Origin: Sphingobacterium siyangense
GTDB lineage: Bacteria > Bacteroidota > Bacteroidia > Sphingobacteriales > Sphingobacteriaceae
Assembly: GCF_007830445.1 (NCBI RefSeq)
Contig: NZ_VLKR01000003.1
Coordinates: forward strand, 62,001 to 126,000
DNA: 64,000 nt
Direction: 5' to 3'
Made by a program: the position numbers and the translations under genes. This document shows positions 27,969-37,688 of the stretch, one piece after another. The notes below the pieces were generated by a model, which saw only the letters and a list, made by a program, of their open reading frames with translations, had not been told where the DNA came from and ran no database searches. Numbering within the stretch: position 1 is the first letter of the stretch; each line of letters opens with the position of its first letter.

Positions 27969-28530
27969 TGTTATTAGTATTTTGATTTTTAAATGGTAAA
28001 CCGAATTGTTTCAACAATTCTAAAGCCTCAACATCATTTTGAGCAGAAGTCACGAAAGTGATATCCATACCTTGGATCTTGTTGATTTTATCAATGTTGA
28101 TCTCAGGGAAAATGATTTGCTCAGTGATACCTAAGTTATAGTTACCACGTCCGTCGAAACCTTTATCGTTGATACCGCGGAAGTCACGAATACGTGGAAG
28201 CGATACTGCTACCAAACGATCCAAGAATTCAAACATATTGTTGTCACGTAAAGTAACACGTGCCCCTACAGGCATACCTTTACGTAATTTAAAGTTTGAA
28301 ATATCTTTTTTCGATTTTGTAGCAACGGCTTGTTGACCTGTGATTAAAGTCAACTCAGCGATAGCGTTATCGATTAATTTTTTGTCAGCTGTTGCAGCTC
28401 CTACGCCTTGTGAAACAACGATTTTCTCAAGTTTAGGAACCTGCATAATACTTTTATACTGAAATTTTTCTTGAAGTGCTTTACGGATTTCTTCCGCATA
28501 TTTCACTTTTAATCTTGGTACGTAAGTCAT
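27961..28530 (-). CDS. rplE: 50S ribosomal protein L5
   Basis: 189 residues, about ten longer than E. coli L5 because of an Asn-rich tail (KNQNTNNNG). [36 protein letters not shown] and the C-terminal [19 protein letters not shown] are diagnostic. 5S rRNA binder at the central protuberance. Start overlaps the rplX stop by one base. Confidence 0.98.
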   Translation of the reverse strand: MTYVPRLKVKYAEEIRKALQEKFQYKSIMQVPKLEKIVVSQGVGAATADKKLIDNAIAELTLITGQQAVATKSKKDISNFKLRKGMPVGARVTLRDNNMFEFLDRLVAVSLPRIRDFRGINDKGFDGRGNYNLGITEQIIFPEINIDKINKIQGMDITFVTSAQNDVEALELLKQFGLPFKNQNTNNNG

Positions 28531-28874
28531 TATTTAATTTCCTCCCCTGATTTTTTAGCGTAACGAACTAATTTACCATCTGCATTTAACTTACGACCTA
28601 CACGTGTAGTTGCACCTGTTTTAGGATCGATAACAGCTAAATTAGAGATGTGAATACCAGCTTCTTTCTCAATGATACCACCATTAGGATTAGCTGCACT
28701 TGGTTTAGTGTGTTTTTTTACGATGTTAGCGCCCTCAACGATAGCTCTATTTTTATCCACTAAAACAGTTAATACTTTTCCTTGAACACCTTTAGAGTTA
28801 CCAGCGATAACTTTCACTAAATCACCTTTTTTAATTTTGATTTTGTGCGTAGTTGTTTTTGTTTTCTGTGCCAT
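28530..28874 (-). CDS. rplX: 50S ribosomal protein L24
   Basis: 114 residues. KOW motif in [21 protein letters not shown] and [13 protein letters not shown]. An assembly initiator for the 50S subunit. 2 bases after rplN; a basic N-terminal extension ([13 protein letters not shown]) precedes the KOW domain. Confidence 0.97.
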   Translation of the reverse strand: MAQKTKTTTHKIKIKKGDLVKVIAGNSKGVQGKVLTVLVDKNRAIVEGANIVKKHTKPSAANPNGGIIEKEAGIHISNLAVIDPKTGATTRVGRKLNADGKLVRYAKKSGEEIK

Positions 28875-28876
28875 AA

Positions 28877-29245
28877 TTATAAAACCTCCGGTGCTAATGA
28901 TACAATTTTCATGAACTGTTTCTCACGCAACTCTCTGGCAACAGGGCCAAAGATACGTGTACCACGTGGTTCATCATTATTATTTAATAATACAGCGGCG
29001 TTGTCATCGAAACGGATATATGAACCATCTTTACGACGGATTTCCTTTTTCGTTCTAACCACTACTGCTTTAGAAACGGAACCTTTTTTCACGTTTCCTG
29101 AAGGCATAGCGCTTTTCACCGATACAACAATCTTATCTCCGATTGATGCATAACGCTTGCGCGTACCGCCCAATACACGGATTACTAAAACTTGTTTAGC
29201 ACCGCTATTGTCAGCTACATTAAGTCTTGATTCTTGTTGTACCAT
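28877..29245 (-). CDS. rplN: 50S ribosomal protein L14
   Basis: 122 residues. [19 protein letters not shown] start and [29 protein letters not shown] signature region. Contacts 16S rRNA in an intersubunit bridge. 1 base after rpsQ. Confidence 0.98.
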   Translation of the reverse strand: MVQQESRLNVADNSGAKQVLVIRVLGGTRKRYASIGDKIVVSVKSAMPSGNVKKGSVSKAVVVRTKKEIRRKDGSYIRFDDNAAVLLNNNDEPRGTRIFGPVARELREKQFMKIVSLAPEVL

Positions 29246-29246
29246 G

Positions 29247-29501
29247 TTATTTAGCTCTTTCTATAATTTCTACTAATCTCCAGTTTTTTGTTTTACTCAG
29301 CGGACGAGTTTCCATGATTAATACCGTATCGCCGATACCGCAGGTATTAGTTTCGTCATGAGCTTTAAATTTAGTAGTTTTTTTAACGAACTTACCATAG
29401 ATCGGGTGTTTCACTTTACGTTCCACTGATACCACGATAGATTTGTCCATCTTGTTGCTAACTACTAAGCCGATTCTTGTTTTTCTTAAATTTCTTTCCA
29501 T
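29247..29501 (-). CDS. rpsQ: 30S ribosomal protein S17
   Basis: 84 residues, OB-fold: [20 protein letters not shown], then [21 protein letters not shown] primary 16S rRNA binder. 14 bases after rpmC. Confidence 0.98.
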   Translation of the reverse strand: MERNLRKTRIGLVVSNKMDKSIVVSVERKVKHPIYGKFVKKTTKFKAHDETNTCGIGDTVLIMETRPLSKTKNWRLVEIIERAK

Positions 29502-29515
29502 TTCGACTTTAAATT

Positions 29516-29734
29516 TTACGCCTCAGAGGCTGTTTCATTTTTAGCTGCAGCTTTGCGTGCACTGATCTCTGTACTGATACGAGCGATAGTTTTGCGTGCT
29601 GCTTTGATCACGTTAGGGTTCTCAATAGCTGAAACAGCATGTGCAAATTTCAATTTTGTAAGGGCTGTTTTCTCTTCTACAAGACGAGCTTTTAAGTCCT
29701 CATTAGATAATTCTAAAATTTCTGAATTTTTCAT
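29516..29734 (-). CDS. rpmC: 50S ribosomal protein L29
   Basis: 72 residues, two-helix protein at the exit tunnel: [18 protein letters not shown] and [18 protein letters not shown], with a short Ala/Glu-rich tail. Preceded by a 92-base gap holding a perfect hairpin. Confidence 0.96.
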   Translation of the reverse strand: MKNSEILELSNEDLKARLVEEKTALTKLKFAHAVSAIENPNVIKAARKTIARISTEISARKAAAKNETASEA

Positions 29735-29775
29735 GTTTTTTCAGTTGTTATTTGGGTTATCATCGCTTTATATAT

Positions 29776-29802
29776 AGCGTTAGGGGTAACGGCCCTAACG
29801 CT
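29776..29802 (-). promoter_or_regulatory. Perfect hairpin between rplP and rpmC
   Basis: Arms agcgttaggg (29776-29785) and ccctaacgct (29793-29802) with a 7-nt loop. No T-run follows on the minus strand (it continues ATATATAAAGCGATGATAA), so it is not a normal terminator. An alternative short stem (cgct ... agcg, about 29764-29779) shares bases with it, so the leader could switch between folds. Candidate RNA processing or ribosomal-protein binding site. Confidence 0.45.
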
Positions 29803-29826
29803 TAAATGATGACATTACCAAGATTT

Positions 29827-30249
29827 TTATGCTTCAACGTAGTCTCTACGAATCACAAACTTAGTTTGAACCGGAAGTTTTTGCGCTGCAAGGCGTAAAG
29901 CTTCTTTGGCAATTTCCAAAGGCACACCTTCTGCTTCAAATAACATACGGCCTGGGCGTACTACTGCTACCCAGTATTCTGGAGCACCCTTACCTTTACC
30001 CATACGTACCTCTGCAGGTTTTTTCGTAACAGGTTTGTCAGGGAAAATACGAATCCAAACTTGACCTTCACGTTTCATATAACGTGTAACCGCAATACGA
30101 GCTGCCTCGATTTGACGACTAGTGATCCATGCTTGCTCCATTGTTTTGATACCGAAAGAACCGAAAGCTAACTCCGCTCCACGAGAAGCGTTACCTTTCA
30201 TGCGGCCTTTCTGCATCTTTCTGAACTTCGTTCTTTTTGGCTGTAACAT
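29827..30249 (-). CDS. rplP: 50S ribosomal protein L16
   Basis: 140 residues. [20 protein letters not shown] opening; [22 protein letters not shown] and the [18 protein letters not shown] signature. Near the tRNA elbow between A site and central protuberance. 59 bases after rpsC. Confidence 0.98.
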   Translation of the reverse strand: MLQPKRTKFRKMQKGRMKGNASRGAELAFGSFGIKTMEQAWITSRQIEAARIAVTRYMKREGQVWIRIFPDKPVTKKPAEVRMGKGKGAPEYWVAVVRPGRMLFEAEGVPLEIAKEALRLAAQKLPVQTKFVIRRDYVEA

Positions 30250-30308
30250 GTTCGTATACTTTTTAAATCTGCTTTTTCAGCAGGTTTTTGTTGTAATCTA
30301 AATAACTA

Positions 30309-31100
30309 TTAATCTTTTTTCGGACCACGGTTGTTTCCACCACGGTTTCCACCACGGTTGTTTCCACCGCGACCACCTTTGTTGTTACGGTTGTCACGAC
30401 GCTCGCCACCACCTTCGTGGTTGCCACGTGATTTTACACCAGATGCTTGACCAATGTTTGGAGATAAGTCACGTTTACCGTAAACCTCACCTTTACAGAT
30501 CCAAACTTTGATACCGATTTTACCGTATGTAGTCAATGCTTCAGCTAAAGCGTAGTCGATATCAGCACGCAATGTGTGTAAAGGAGTTCTTCCTTCTTTG
30601 TATTGTTCAGTACGCGCCATTTCAGCACCACCTAAACGACCAGAACACATGATTTTGATACCTTCTGCACCCATACGCATGGTAGAAGCGATTGAAGTTT
30701 TCATTGCACGACGGAATGAAATACGTGCCTCTAATTGTTTAGCGACACCTTCAGCTACTAACTTAGCATCTAACTCAGGGCGTTTGATCTCGAAAATGTT
30801 GATTTGAACATCCTTTTTAGTCAGTTTTTTCAACTCTTCTTTGATCTTGTCAACTTCTTGACCACCTTTACCGATAACGATACCTGGACGAGCAGTGTGA
30901 ATTGTAACAGTGATACGTTTTAAAGTTCTTTCGATAACAACTTTAGCTACACCACCTTTTGCAATACGAACAGAAAGATATTTTCTGATTTTTTCGTCTT
31001 CAACTAATTTATCGGAATAGTTTTTACCTCCGAACCAGTTAGAATCCCAACCTTTGATGATTCCTAATCTGCTACCTATTGGATTTGCTTTTTGTCCCAT
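30309..31100 (-). CDS. rpsC: 30S ribosomal protein S3
   Basis: 263 residues. KH domain ([20 protein letters not shown]) and C-terminal S3 domain ([20 protein letters not shown]). After about residue 225 there is an Arg/Gly/Asn-rich tail made of repeated RGGNN-like units, encoded by a short tandem repeat (about 30312-30400), longer than in the 233-residue E. coli protein. Forms part of the mRNA entry channel. Confidence 0.98.
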   Translation of the reverse strand: MGQKANPIGSRLGIIKGWDSNWFGGKNYSDKLVEDEKIRKYLSVRIAKGGVAKVVIERTLKRITVTIHTARPGIVIGKGGQEVDKIKEELKKLTKKDVQINIFEIKRPELDAKLVAEGVAKQLEARISFRRAMKTSIASTMRMGAEGIKIMCSGRLGGAEMARTEQYKEGRTPLHTLRADIDYALAEALTTYGKIGIKVWICKGEVYGKRDLSPNIGQASGVKSRGNHEGGGERRDNRNNKGGRGGNNRGGNRGGNNRGPKKD

Positions 31101-31111
31101 TTCTCAATAAA

Positions 31112-31546
31112 TTAGTTTTGTTCAACGTTTAATTTGCTATCAACTACCAACGTAACGTGATTTGAACGTTTACGAACTCTGTATCCGCGACCTTGAGGAG
31201 CTGGACGCAATCTTTTCAATTGACGACCGCCACCTACTGATACTTCTTTTACAATTAGTTCGCTTTCTTCCACTGATTTACCTTCGTTTTTGGCTTCCCA
31301 GTTTTTGATTGCAGATAATAATAATTTTTCTACACGAGCAGCAGCTTCTTTACTTGAGTGTTTCAAAATGTATAATGCATTTTCAACACGTTGACCGCGA
31401 ATTAAGTCTACCACTAAACGCATCTTACGAGGCGAAGTAGGGCAGTTCAATAATTTGGCATCCGAAGCTCCTCCTTTTTGAGCTTTCTCTTGCTCTTTGC
31501 GTTGTCTAATTAAGACAGACTTTTTAAGTTTTTTTGTTGCTTCCAT
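31112..31546 (-). CDS. rplV: 50S ribosomal protein L22
   Basis: 144 residues. [18 protein letters not shown], the extended loop and the [20 protein letters not shown] signature that lines the exit tunnel. The N-terminus has an extra basic segment of about 25 residues ([20 protein letters not shown]) compared with E. coli. Confidence 0.98.
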   Translation of the reverse strand: MEATKKLKKSVLIRQRKEQEKAQKGGASDAKLLNCPTSPRKMRLVVDLIRGQRVENALYILKHSSKEAAARVEKLLLSAIKNWEAKNEGKSVEESELIVKEVSVGGGRQLKRLRPAPQGRGYRVRKRSNHVTLVVDSKLNVEQN

Positions 31547-31552
31547 TACCTA

Positions 31553-31819
31553 TTATTTTTTCTTTTCTGCGTGGCCTCTGAATGTACGCGTAGGCGCGAA
31601 TTCACCAAGCTTGTGACCTACCATATTCTCTGTTACATAAACAGGGATAAATTTATTCCCGTTGTGCACTGCGAAGGTATGGCCAACAAAATCAGGTGAA
31701 ATCATTGATCTACGAGACCATGTTTTGATAACTGACTTTTTGTTAGTTTCATTCATAGAAAGAACTTTTCTTTCTAAGTTGTGATCGATATAAGGACCTT
31801 TTTTAATTGAACGAGCCAT
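31553..31819 (-). CDS. rpsS: 30S ribosomal protein S19
   Basis: 88 residues. [19 protein letters not shown] and the [17 protein letters not shown] signature. Binds the 30S head with S13. Start base coincides with the end of rplB (one-base overlap). Confidence 0.98.
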   Translation of the reverse strand: MARSIKKGPYIDHNLERKVLSMNETNKKSVIKTWSRRSMISPDFVGHTFAVHNGNKFIPVYVTENMVGHKLGEFAPTRTFRGHAEKKK

Positions 31820-32646
31820 TATTTTTTCCTTCTCTCAATGATGTAACGATTCGATGTTTTCTTCTTGTAACGTGTTTTGAAGCCTTTAGCTAATACACCT
31901 GTACGTGAGCGTGGGTGACCTCCTGAAGTACGGCCTTCACCACCACCCATAGGGTGATCTACTGGGTTCATCGCAACACCACGAACTCTTGGACGACGAC
32001 CTAACCAACGTTTGCGACCTGCTTTACCTAACACTTGGTTAGATCTTTCATGGTTCGATACTGAACCAATTGTAGCAACACAAGTCAATAAGATCATACG
32101 TGTTTCGCTCGAAGGCAATTTGATGATGGCATATTTACCATCACGAGCAGACAATTGAGCATAAGTACCAGCCGAACGAGCAATTGAACCACCTTGACCA
32201 GGATTTAATTCAATGTTGTGGATGATAGAACCCAATGGAATGTTTGCTAATGGTAATGTATTACCAACTTCTGGGGCAACTTTATCACCTGCGATTACAG
32301 TTTGACCAACTACTAAACCAGCTGGAGCAAGGATGTAACGTTTTTCACCATCAGCGTAATGCAACAAGGCAATACGAGCAGTACGGTTTGGATCGTACTC
32401 GATAGTAGCTACTTTTGCAGGGATATCTTTTTTATCGCGTTTGAAATCAATTAATCGGTATACTTTTTTATGTCCCCCACCGAGATAACGCATAGTCATT
32501 TTACCGGAGTTATTACGACCGCCTGATTTCTTGTTGATTTTTACTACTAACGATTTTTCAGGAACGTTTGTAGTAACATCAGAGTAGTCAGCGCCTACTC
32601 TAAAACGAGTACCAGGGGTTACCGGTTTGAATCTTTTAACTGCCAT
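31819..32646 (-). CDS. rplB: 50S ribosomal protein L2
   Basis: 275 residues, normal length. [15 protein letters not shown], the [15 protein letters not shown] segment and the C-terminal [17 protein letters not shown] signature with the His important for peptidyl transfer. 6 bases after rplW. Confidence 0.98.
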   Translation of the reverse strand: MAVKRFKPVTPGTRFRVGADYSDVTTNVPEKSLVVKINKKSGGRNNSGKMTMRYLGGGHKKVYRLIDFKRDKKDIPAKVATIEYDPNRTARIALLHYADGEKRYILAPAGLVVGQTVIAGDKVAPEVGNTLPLANIPLGSIIHNIELNPGQGGSIARSAGTYAQLSARDGKYAIIKLPSSETRMILLTCVATIGSVSNHERSNQVLGKAGRKRWLGRRPRVRGVAMNPVDHPMGGGEGRTSGGHPRSRTGVLAKGFKTRYKKKTSNRYIIERRKK

Positions 32647-32652
32647 TTTTTA

Positions 32653-32943
32653 TTATATAGTACTGTAAAAGTCAATAGTTTCGCCGTCTTTAATAGTAAT
32701 GACAGCCTTTTTATACTTAGGAGCTCTACCAGATACGAAACCTGCTTTTGTGTAACGGCTTTTTGCTTTACCAGCTACTACTGCAGTGTTTACAGCAAGA
32801 ACTGTAACACCAAACATAGCCTCAACAGCTGCTTTAATCTGGATTTTGTTTGCTCTGTGATCTACTTTGAAAGCGTAACGGTTTAATTTCTCCGTTAACA
32901 TAGAAGCTTTCTCAGTCAAGATAGGTTTTTTAATAATTTCCAT
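32653..32943 (-). CDS. rplW: 50S ribosomal protein L23
   Basis: 96 residues. IIKKPILTEKASMLTEKLNRY and FKVDHRANKIQIKAAVEAMF. The exit-tunnel docking site for trigger factor and SRP. Begins 1 base after rplD. Confidence 0.97.
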   Translation of the reverse strand: MEIIKKPILTEKASMLTEKLNRYAFKVDHRANKIQIKAAVEAMFGVTVLAVNTAVVAGKAKSRYTKAGFVSGRAPKYKKAVITIKDGETIDFYSTI

Positions 32944-32944
32944 A

Positions 32945-33574
32945 TTACTTAGCTAATGCTTCCTCCAAAGATTTAACAGAATCTGTAGTCAACAATAATT
33001 TTGTTGCGTTCAATACATCATATGTATTTAAATCAGATGCAACAATAACTTTTGCTTTTTTCAAGTTTCTGCTTGATTTATAAACAATTTCATCGTAAGC
33101 TGGCAATACCAACAATGTTTTCTCATCAGCTACATTCAACGCATTGATTAAAGCAACATAGTTTTTAGTTTTGATAGCATCGAATTTTACTTCATCCAAT
33201 ACCACAATGTTATTATCTTTTGCTTTGTAAGACAATGCTGATTTACGTGCTACTTGTTTCAATTTTTTGTTCAATTTGAACGAGTAGTCACGAGGTTGAG
33301 GACCGAATACACGACCACCACCATTAAACAATGGAGATTTGATAGAACCCGCACGAGCACCACCAGTACCTTTTTGTTTGTGTAATTTACGAGTAGAACC
33401 CGCGATTTCGTTACGTTGTTTAGATTTGTGAGTTCCTTGGCGTTGGTTCGCTAAGTATTGTTTCACATCCAAATAGATCGCATGATCGTTAGGCTCTAAC
33501 CCAAATACCGACTCAGGAAGTTGCACCTTGGCACCTGTTTCTTTACCTGATAAATTTAAAACTTTAACTTCCAT
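32945..33574 (-). CDS. rplD: 50S ribosomal protein L4
   Basis: 209 residues. The tunnel loop [20 protein letters not shown] (about 62-81) and [15 protein letters not shown] identify L4, which in E. coli also represses the S10 operon through its leader. 5 bases after rplC. Confidence 0.98.
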   Translation of the reverse strand: MEVKVLNLSGKETGAKVQLPESVFGLEPNDHAIYLDVKQYLANQRQGTHKSKQRNEIAGSTRKLHKQKGTGGARAGSIKSPLFNGGGRVFGPQPRDYSFKLNKKLKQVARKSALSYKAKDNNIVVLDEVKFDAIKTKNYVALINALNVADEKTLLVLPAYDEIVYKSSRNLKKAKVIVASDLNTYDVLNATKLLLTTDSVKSLEEALAK

Positions 33575-33579
33575 CTCTA

Positions 33580-34197
33580 CTATTTGTCTACGATTACATA
33601 AGAACCTTTAGCTCCTGGAATGGAACCACTAACAACGATAAGGTTTTGCTCAGCGTAAACTTTCAACACCTGTAAGTTTTGAACTTTAACTCTGTCACCA
33701 CCTGTACGACCAGCCATGCGCATACCTTTGAATACGCGTGAAGGCCATGATGAAGCACCTAATGAACCTGGAGCACGTAATCTGTTGTGCTGACCGTGAG
33801 TCGCACCACCTACACCACCAAATCCATGACGTTTCATTACACCTTGGAAACCTTTACCTTTTGAAGTACCGACTACATCTACGTACTCACCTTCTTCAAA
33901 AAGAGTAACGTCAACTACGTCACCAAGTTGTTTTGCATCTGGGAAAGTTTTAAACTCTACCAACTTACGCTTAGGCGTTGTGTTTGCTTTCGCAAAGTGC
34001 CCTTTCAAAGGAGCTGTCGTGTTTTTCTCCTTAGCTTCGTCGAAACCAAGTTGAATTGCCGAGTAGCCATCCTTTTCTTCCGTACGTATCTGCGTAACCA
34101 CGCACGGCCCGGCCTGAATCACTGTACAAGGAATATTTTTCCCATCAGCGTTAAACAGGCTCGTCATTCCTACTTTTTTTCCAATAATACCTGACAT
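33580..34197 (-). CDS. rplC: 50S ribosomal protein L3
   Basis: 205 residues. [20 protein letters not shown] start, the [17 protein letters not shown] loop and [13 protein letters not shown] end. First gene of the ribosomal cluster here: rpsJ (S10), which normally precedes it, is not between this gene and the divergent DinB-family gene at 34537. Confidence 0.98.
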   Translation of the reverse strand: MSGIIGKKVGMTSLFNADGKNIPCTVIQAGPCVVTQIRTEEKDGYSAIQLGFDEAKEKNTTAPLKGHFAKANTTPKRKLVEFKTFPDAKQLGDVVDVTLFEEGEYVDVVGTSKGKGFQGVMKRHGFGGVGGATHGQHNRLRAPGSLGASSWPSRVFKGMRMAGRTGGDRVKVQNLQVLKVYAEQNLIVVSGSIPGAKGSYVIVDK

Positions 34198-34225
34198 GTT
34201 GTAAATTAATTAATTAAAAGTCCTT

Positions 34226-34305
34226 CGAAGCAGTAGGGCTTCGCTCAAGACATACTATTCCCATTAAGGGACTGCAAAGTTACAAACATTTTTATAACTG
34301 TCAAA
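34226..34305 (-). promoter_or_regulatory. Promoter and leader of the rplC-rplQ operon
   Basis: Minus strand: -33 TTTG (plus 34302-34305), a 19-base spacer, then -7 TAACTTTG (34275-34282), a full match to the Bacteroidota TAnnTTTG consensus. Transcription should start near 34268, giving a leader of about 70 bases with a 6-bp hairpin (34226-34243). The strongest promoter match in the window. The remaining 230 bases up to the DinB-family gene show nothing else recognisable. Confidence 0.75.
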
Positions 34306-34536
34306 TAATTAGTGAATTATTTTTTTTATTTTCTAGATCTTTTCTTTATCCGCGTCAAATTTCCGAATAATACCTATCCAGCTCTCCGCTCCGATTAAAT
34401 CACCTCCAGAAAAATAAAATTACTTGCATTTATTTCTGCTGCCATACAGTTGTCACAGATCACCCTAATTTTGAACTATCGTACAACGCAGAAGGCGATG
34501 TATTGCTTACTATAAAAACTTTAAAATACGAGAATC

Positions 34537-35007
34537 ATGAAAACAGAAATCATTTCCAAAAACGAGCTACTTCAGCATTGGTTAGGCCACAGAAACCTGA
34601 CAAGACAGACTATTGAAAAATTTCCAGAAGAAGGATTGTTCAATTACAAAGTAGAAGGCATGCGCACTTTTGCAGATATGATTAAGGAGCTATTAGGTAT
34701 TGCTGCGCCAGGTCTCCAAGAAATTGTCACCAACAAGAGCGGCGAACTCAATGAGAATCTCAGTTATTCGACCAAAGCACAATTGCTTCAGGCCTGGGAT
34801 GAAGCTACTCCTCAGATCAGTGAATTGTTCAATCAAATTCCAGAAGAACGCTTTGCCGAAGAATTCAACCTATTCGGCCAGTACAAATCGCCAGTCATTC
34901 ACAGCATCCTTTATTTTATCGATAATGAAATCCACCACCGTGGCCAAGGATTTGTTTATCTAAGATTACTTGGTATAGAACCTCCATTTTTTTGGGAAAG
35001 AGGGTAG
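34537..35007 (+). CDS. DinB superfamily protein
   Basis: 156 residues, predicted four-helix bundle. The C-terminal IDNEIHHRGQGFVYLRLLGI with its metal-binding His pair, and a HWLGHR segment near residue 18, are characteristic of DinB/YfiT-like proteins, many of which are metal-dependent thiol transferases; others have no known function. The WYL regulator gene at 36299 (convergent) is a frequent neighbour of DinB-family genes in Bacteroidota. Confidence 0.75.
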   Translation: MKTEIISKNELLQHWLGHRNLTRQTIEKFPEEGLFNYKVEGMRTFADMIKELLGIAAPGLQEIVTNKSGELNENLSYSTKAQLLQAWDEATPQISELFNQIPEERFAEEFNLFGQYKSPVIHSILYFIDNEIHHRGQGFVYLRLLGIEPPFFWERG

Positions 35008-35172
35008 TTAGTCACCTCCTCAAAAACTCATACTCGCACCGATTATCCATTGCGCCGATCTTGAGTCCGTGTTATTCCCACTATTTGAGCATCCTTCGAT
35101 TTCTATTCGCCCCTCTTTCTGGTCTGATTCGTGCCCTATCGCACATAAATGCGGGGTGAGAAAGAAGTACAA

Positions 35173-35209
35173 CCGTGGTGACTCCGAGTTAAACTCGGAG
35201 TCACCACGG
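35173..35209. repeat. 37-bp palindrome with 18-bp perfect arms
   Basis: Arms 35173-35190 (ccgtggtgactccgagtt) and 35192-35209 are exact reverse complements around one base. It lies in the 338-base region (35008-35345) between the convergent DinB and WYL-regulator genes, which has no gene and looks richer in G+C than nearby intergenic DNA. Related sequence recurs close by: ctcaccgcgg at about 35222-35231 resembles the right arm's tcaccacgg. There is no T-run, so terminator function is possible but not typical. Confidence 0.7.
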
Positions 35210-35345
35210 ACTCATGTCAGACTCACCGCGGATACAAGCTTACTCTGACACGAAGCAGGCTCGAACAGATACCGAAGGCATATCGAATCTCTGCATCCGC
35301 AGTTGCTCAAAAAACAACTGTAAATTAGGTTATGGATAGTATCTT

Positions 35346-36299
35346 TTAGATTTGTTCCAAAGCCGATGAAAGCAGACGCTTTACGACCTCTTTTAACGAT
35401 TCGGGTTCAATAATTGTTCCTTTATCAGCAAACATCAGATACCAGCGCGCAAAGCCGTTCTCCATATTAATGCATTCGAAATGCATCTCTACATAATTAT
35501 CGGTGACAGTTTCCTTTTGGAAACCAAAATAGTGACGATCCCATTCCATATAGCGGGCCATATCCTTATCTACTTGCACAACGACTTTTGTCGTGGGAAC
35601 GTCATGACGTTTATTCAGAAAGAAAGATAACTCGGGATGCTCTTTTCCAAAATCTTCGGCAAGTATTCTAATATTGTTTATTCTGTCCAAACGGAATTGC
35701 CTGTAATCTTGTCGTAATCTACAAAAAGCGAGGACATACCAAAACTTGCTCTCCACAAAAATACCCACAGCTTCGATTTCACGCCTTTCTGGAGTTTTAT
35801 CCGAAGGTTTGGAATAATAGATTTCCACACATTTTTTAGCAGCGATGCTTTCGATCAGTATATTGGTGCCATGGGTTAGCTTCTCATTGAATTGATGACG
35901 CCCACCGCGCACCAGAAAGTTATCCCCAACTAAGGCTACCTGTTCTTTTTCGTTACCCCGTAATATGGCTTTCATTTTTAGCAATGCTGTTGTAAAATGA
36001 TGCGCAAGATTCCGATCTGTATACTTTTCCACCAGTTTCTCCGCTGCCACAAAACTCAATGCCTCCTCTCGGGTAAATTGCAGAGGTGGCATTTTATATC
36101 CCTCCACCAAAGAATAACCGCTTCCCGCTTCACCGTAAATCGGAATCCCTGCTTGCATCAGGGATCTGATATCACGATAAATCGTACGCGGACTTACTTC
36201 ATAGCGTTCTGCCAAAGCAGCAGCAGTGACCACAGGTTTAGCCTGTAGATGCATATAAATAGCAAGTATGCGGTCGAATCTCTTTTGAATATCGGTCAT
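35346..36299 (-). CDS. YafY-family HTH/WYL-domain transcriptional regulator
   Basis: 317 residues. N-terminal HTH_11 domain (FDRILAIYMHLQ... ALAERYEVSPRTIYRDI, about 7-45), linker, WYL sensor domain around 145-225 with KFWYVLAFCRLRQDYRQFRLDRI, and a WCX-like C-terminal domain. WYL regulators bind nucleic-acid or nucleotide ligands and often control DNA-damage or defence genes. Likely regulates itself and perhaps the facing DinB-family gene; only position supports the latter. Confidence 0.87.
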   Translation of the reverse strand: MTDIQKRFDRILAIYMHLQAKPVVTAAALAERYEVSPRTIYRDIRSLMQAGIPIYGEAGSGYSLVEGYKMPPLQFTREEALSFVAAEKLVEKYTDRNLAHHFTTALLKMKAILRGNEKEQVALVGDNFLVRGGRHQFNEKLTHGTNILIESIAAKKCVEIYYSKPSDKTPERREIEAVGIFVESKFWYVLAFCRLRQDYRQFRLDRINNIRILAEDFGKEHPELSFFLNKRHDVPTTKVVVQVDKDMARYMEWDRHYFGFQKETVTDNYVEMHFECINMENGFARWYLMFADKGTIIEPESLKEVVKRLLSSALEQI

Positions 36300-36441
36300 T
36301 GGGATAAAAGTACAACAAAAAATACACCGATTTAAGCTTTAAAGTGCAAAGTTAGCTCTCAAACATAATGATAATTCGCTATTCGAAAACTACAATTACA
36401 ACTATCATATTCTAAATTCATATCCATAGTCCAATCTTAAT

Positions 36442-36795
36442 TTAACCAGGTATTTTTTTCCGATCGTGTAACTTCCAGTAACCATGAGCTCTTCTTAAGG
36501 TTCCAACTAGCTTCTGTTTAAATTTGGGTGTACCTGAGAAGTCTAATTTCTCTAAAAAGCTAATAAAAATTGTATTCTGTACCTTCTTATCAACCAAAGG
36601 CAAATTTTCGTTAAGAAAAGCTACCACAGCATCAAATAGATCTGAGTTGTCATCATCTATAGCTTTCTGAATATACCGTTTAAGACTTCCCATTTGTAAA
36701 GTAATAGAAAAACTATAATCTTCATCCAGAATTTCTTCTTCTAAATTTGGAAATATCCTAATCAAATCGGCGATAAATAAATCTTTATTTTTCAT
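36442..36795 (-). CDS. Small acidic protein, DUF7674-like
   Basis: 117 residues, all-helical, no signal peptide. The pattern LIRIFPNLEEEIL ... YIQKAIDDDNSDLFDAVVAFLNENL ... ISFLEKLDF matches the small DUF7674 proteins as I recall them, which are scattered singly in accessory regions and may include immunity-type proteins. Not a firm family call. It lies downstream of the DUF6266 gene on the same strand, separated from it by a terminator-like hairpin. Confidence 0.5.
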   Translation of the reverse strand: MKNKDLFIADLIRIFPNLEEEILDEDYSFSITLQMGSLKRYIQKAIDDDNSDLFDAVVAFLNENLPLVDKKVQNTIFISFLEKLDFSGTPKFKQKLVGTLRRAHGYWKLHDRKKIPG

Positions 36796-36862
36796 AGCAC
36801 AATATCAAAACATATTATTCATATATCTTCTAGCTCTATTTAAGTTGAATAATCTCAAAAAT

Positions 36863-36891
36863 GGCAAAGCTTTAAATTATAAAGCCTTGCC
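36863..36891 (-). terminator. Terminator downstream of the DUF6266 gene
   Basis: Arms ggcaaagcttta (36863-36874) and taaagccttgcc (36880-36891), one mismatch, 5-nt loop; followed on the minus strand by ATTTTTGAG. It lies 63 bases after the DUF6266 stop codon. Confidence 0.65.
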
Positions 36892-36953
36892 ACTAATCTT
36901 ATCTTTGCACATAACATCTTTCTAAGCCAGCTTATGGATTCCGTCGAAAACAA

Positions 36954-37589
36954 CTATATAACCCCACAATAGATGGAATTCGAGAAGTCTCCCTCCAGTG
37001 TATCCCACACACCAACATAAACATGGAGATCACCTGTTTTTCTGCTTATCTCCTCAAATTGCAACGAGCAGGTGCCCTGATTGACATTGGCAATAGAGGT
37101 TCTTAGATGCGACTCGGCATCTAAGCTTATCAATCCCAGATTGATTTTATATATGCTACTTTTATACTGATCATCTACAGTCCAGCTAAGATCAATCTGG
37201 TCGCCATCCAAGCTTACTTGACAGTTGGCTAATGGGGTAAGCGGACCCGAAAACAGCAATAGCTTTTCAAGGTTAACAAAAGGCTTATTCTCTTCATCTA
37301 ATTCAAGAGTTTCTTTAAAAATGTGGCGCTGTGCCAATTGGAAAGCACCTACACGACTTCCCTTTTTCGCTAGAGACTGATAGCCAAACTCAAGAATTCT
37401 TTTATTCCATGCGGCAAACTTACCTGCAATTTTCTGTTTTTCTCTATTTAATAGCTCGGCCTCGCTAGGCGGAGACGTTCGTTTTCTTTTACCGCCGCGT
37501 ATGATATTTTGGCCATTCAATAGGTAAGCATTCACCGAACCAAATTTCCCAACAATAGGGCCGTTCGGACCATTTTGTAAAATTGCCAT
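36954..37589 (-). CDS. DUF6266 family protein
   Basis: 211 residues from ATG 37589, which is preceded by a strong Shine-Dalgarno (AAGGAGAG), rare in this window; the frame is open 17 codons further up but without such a site. The N-terminus MAILQNGPNGPIVGKFGSVN and the following KRTSPPSEAELLNREKQKIA are characteristic of DUF6266, a family found mainly in Sphingobacteriaceae, of unknown function. No signal peptide. C-terminal half beta-rich (LSWTVDDQYKSSIYKINLG, LHVYVGVWDT). The upstream palindrome array suggests an unusual promoter. Confidence 0.75.
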   Translation of the reverse strand: MAILQNGPNGPIVGKFGSVNAYLLNGQNIIRGGKRKRTSPPSEAELLNREKQKIAGKFAAWNKRILEFGYQSLAKKGSRVGAFQLAQRHIFKETLELDEENKPFVNLEKLLLFSGPLTPLANCQVSLDGDQIDLSWTVDDQYKSSIYKINLGLISLDAESHLRTSIANVNQGTCSLQFEEISRKTGDLHVYVGVWDTLEGDFSNSIYCGVI

Positions 37590-37688
37590 AAAGTTTCTCT
37601 CCTTTTGTTTATAATTAATTGGTATATAAATTATTACCAAGATAACACCAAATTCCCTATTAAAAGAGGAGTAACACTATTTTTACTA

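Noticed and set aside
30312..30400. Short tandem repeats that might look like a CRISPR or minisatellite
   Set aside because: They are in frame and encode the Arg/Gly/Asn-rich tail of ribosomal protein S3.
34700..34963. Open frame overlapping the DinB-family gene
   Set aside because: Out of frame with a well-supported gene and with no recognisable protein features.
36954..37640. Longer start for the DUF6266 protein at 37640
   Set aside because: The extra 17 residues precede the conserved MAILQNGPNGP opening, and a strong Shine-Dalgarno points to ATG 37589.
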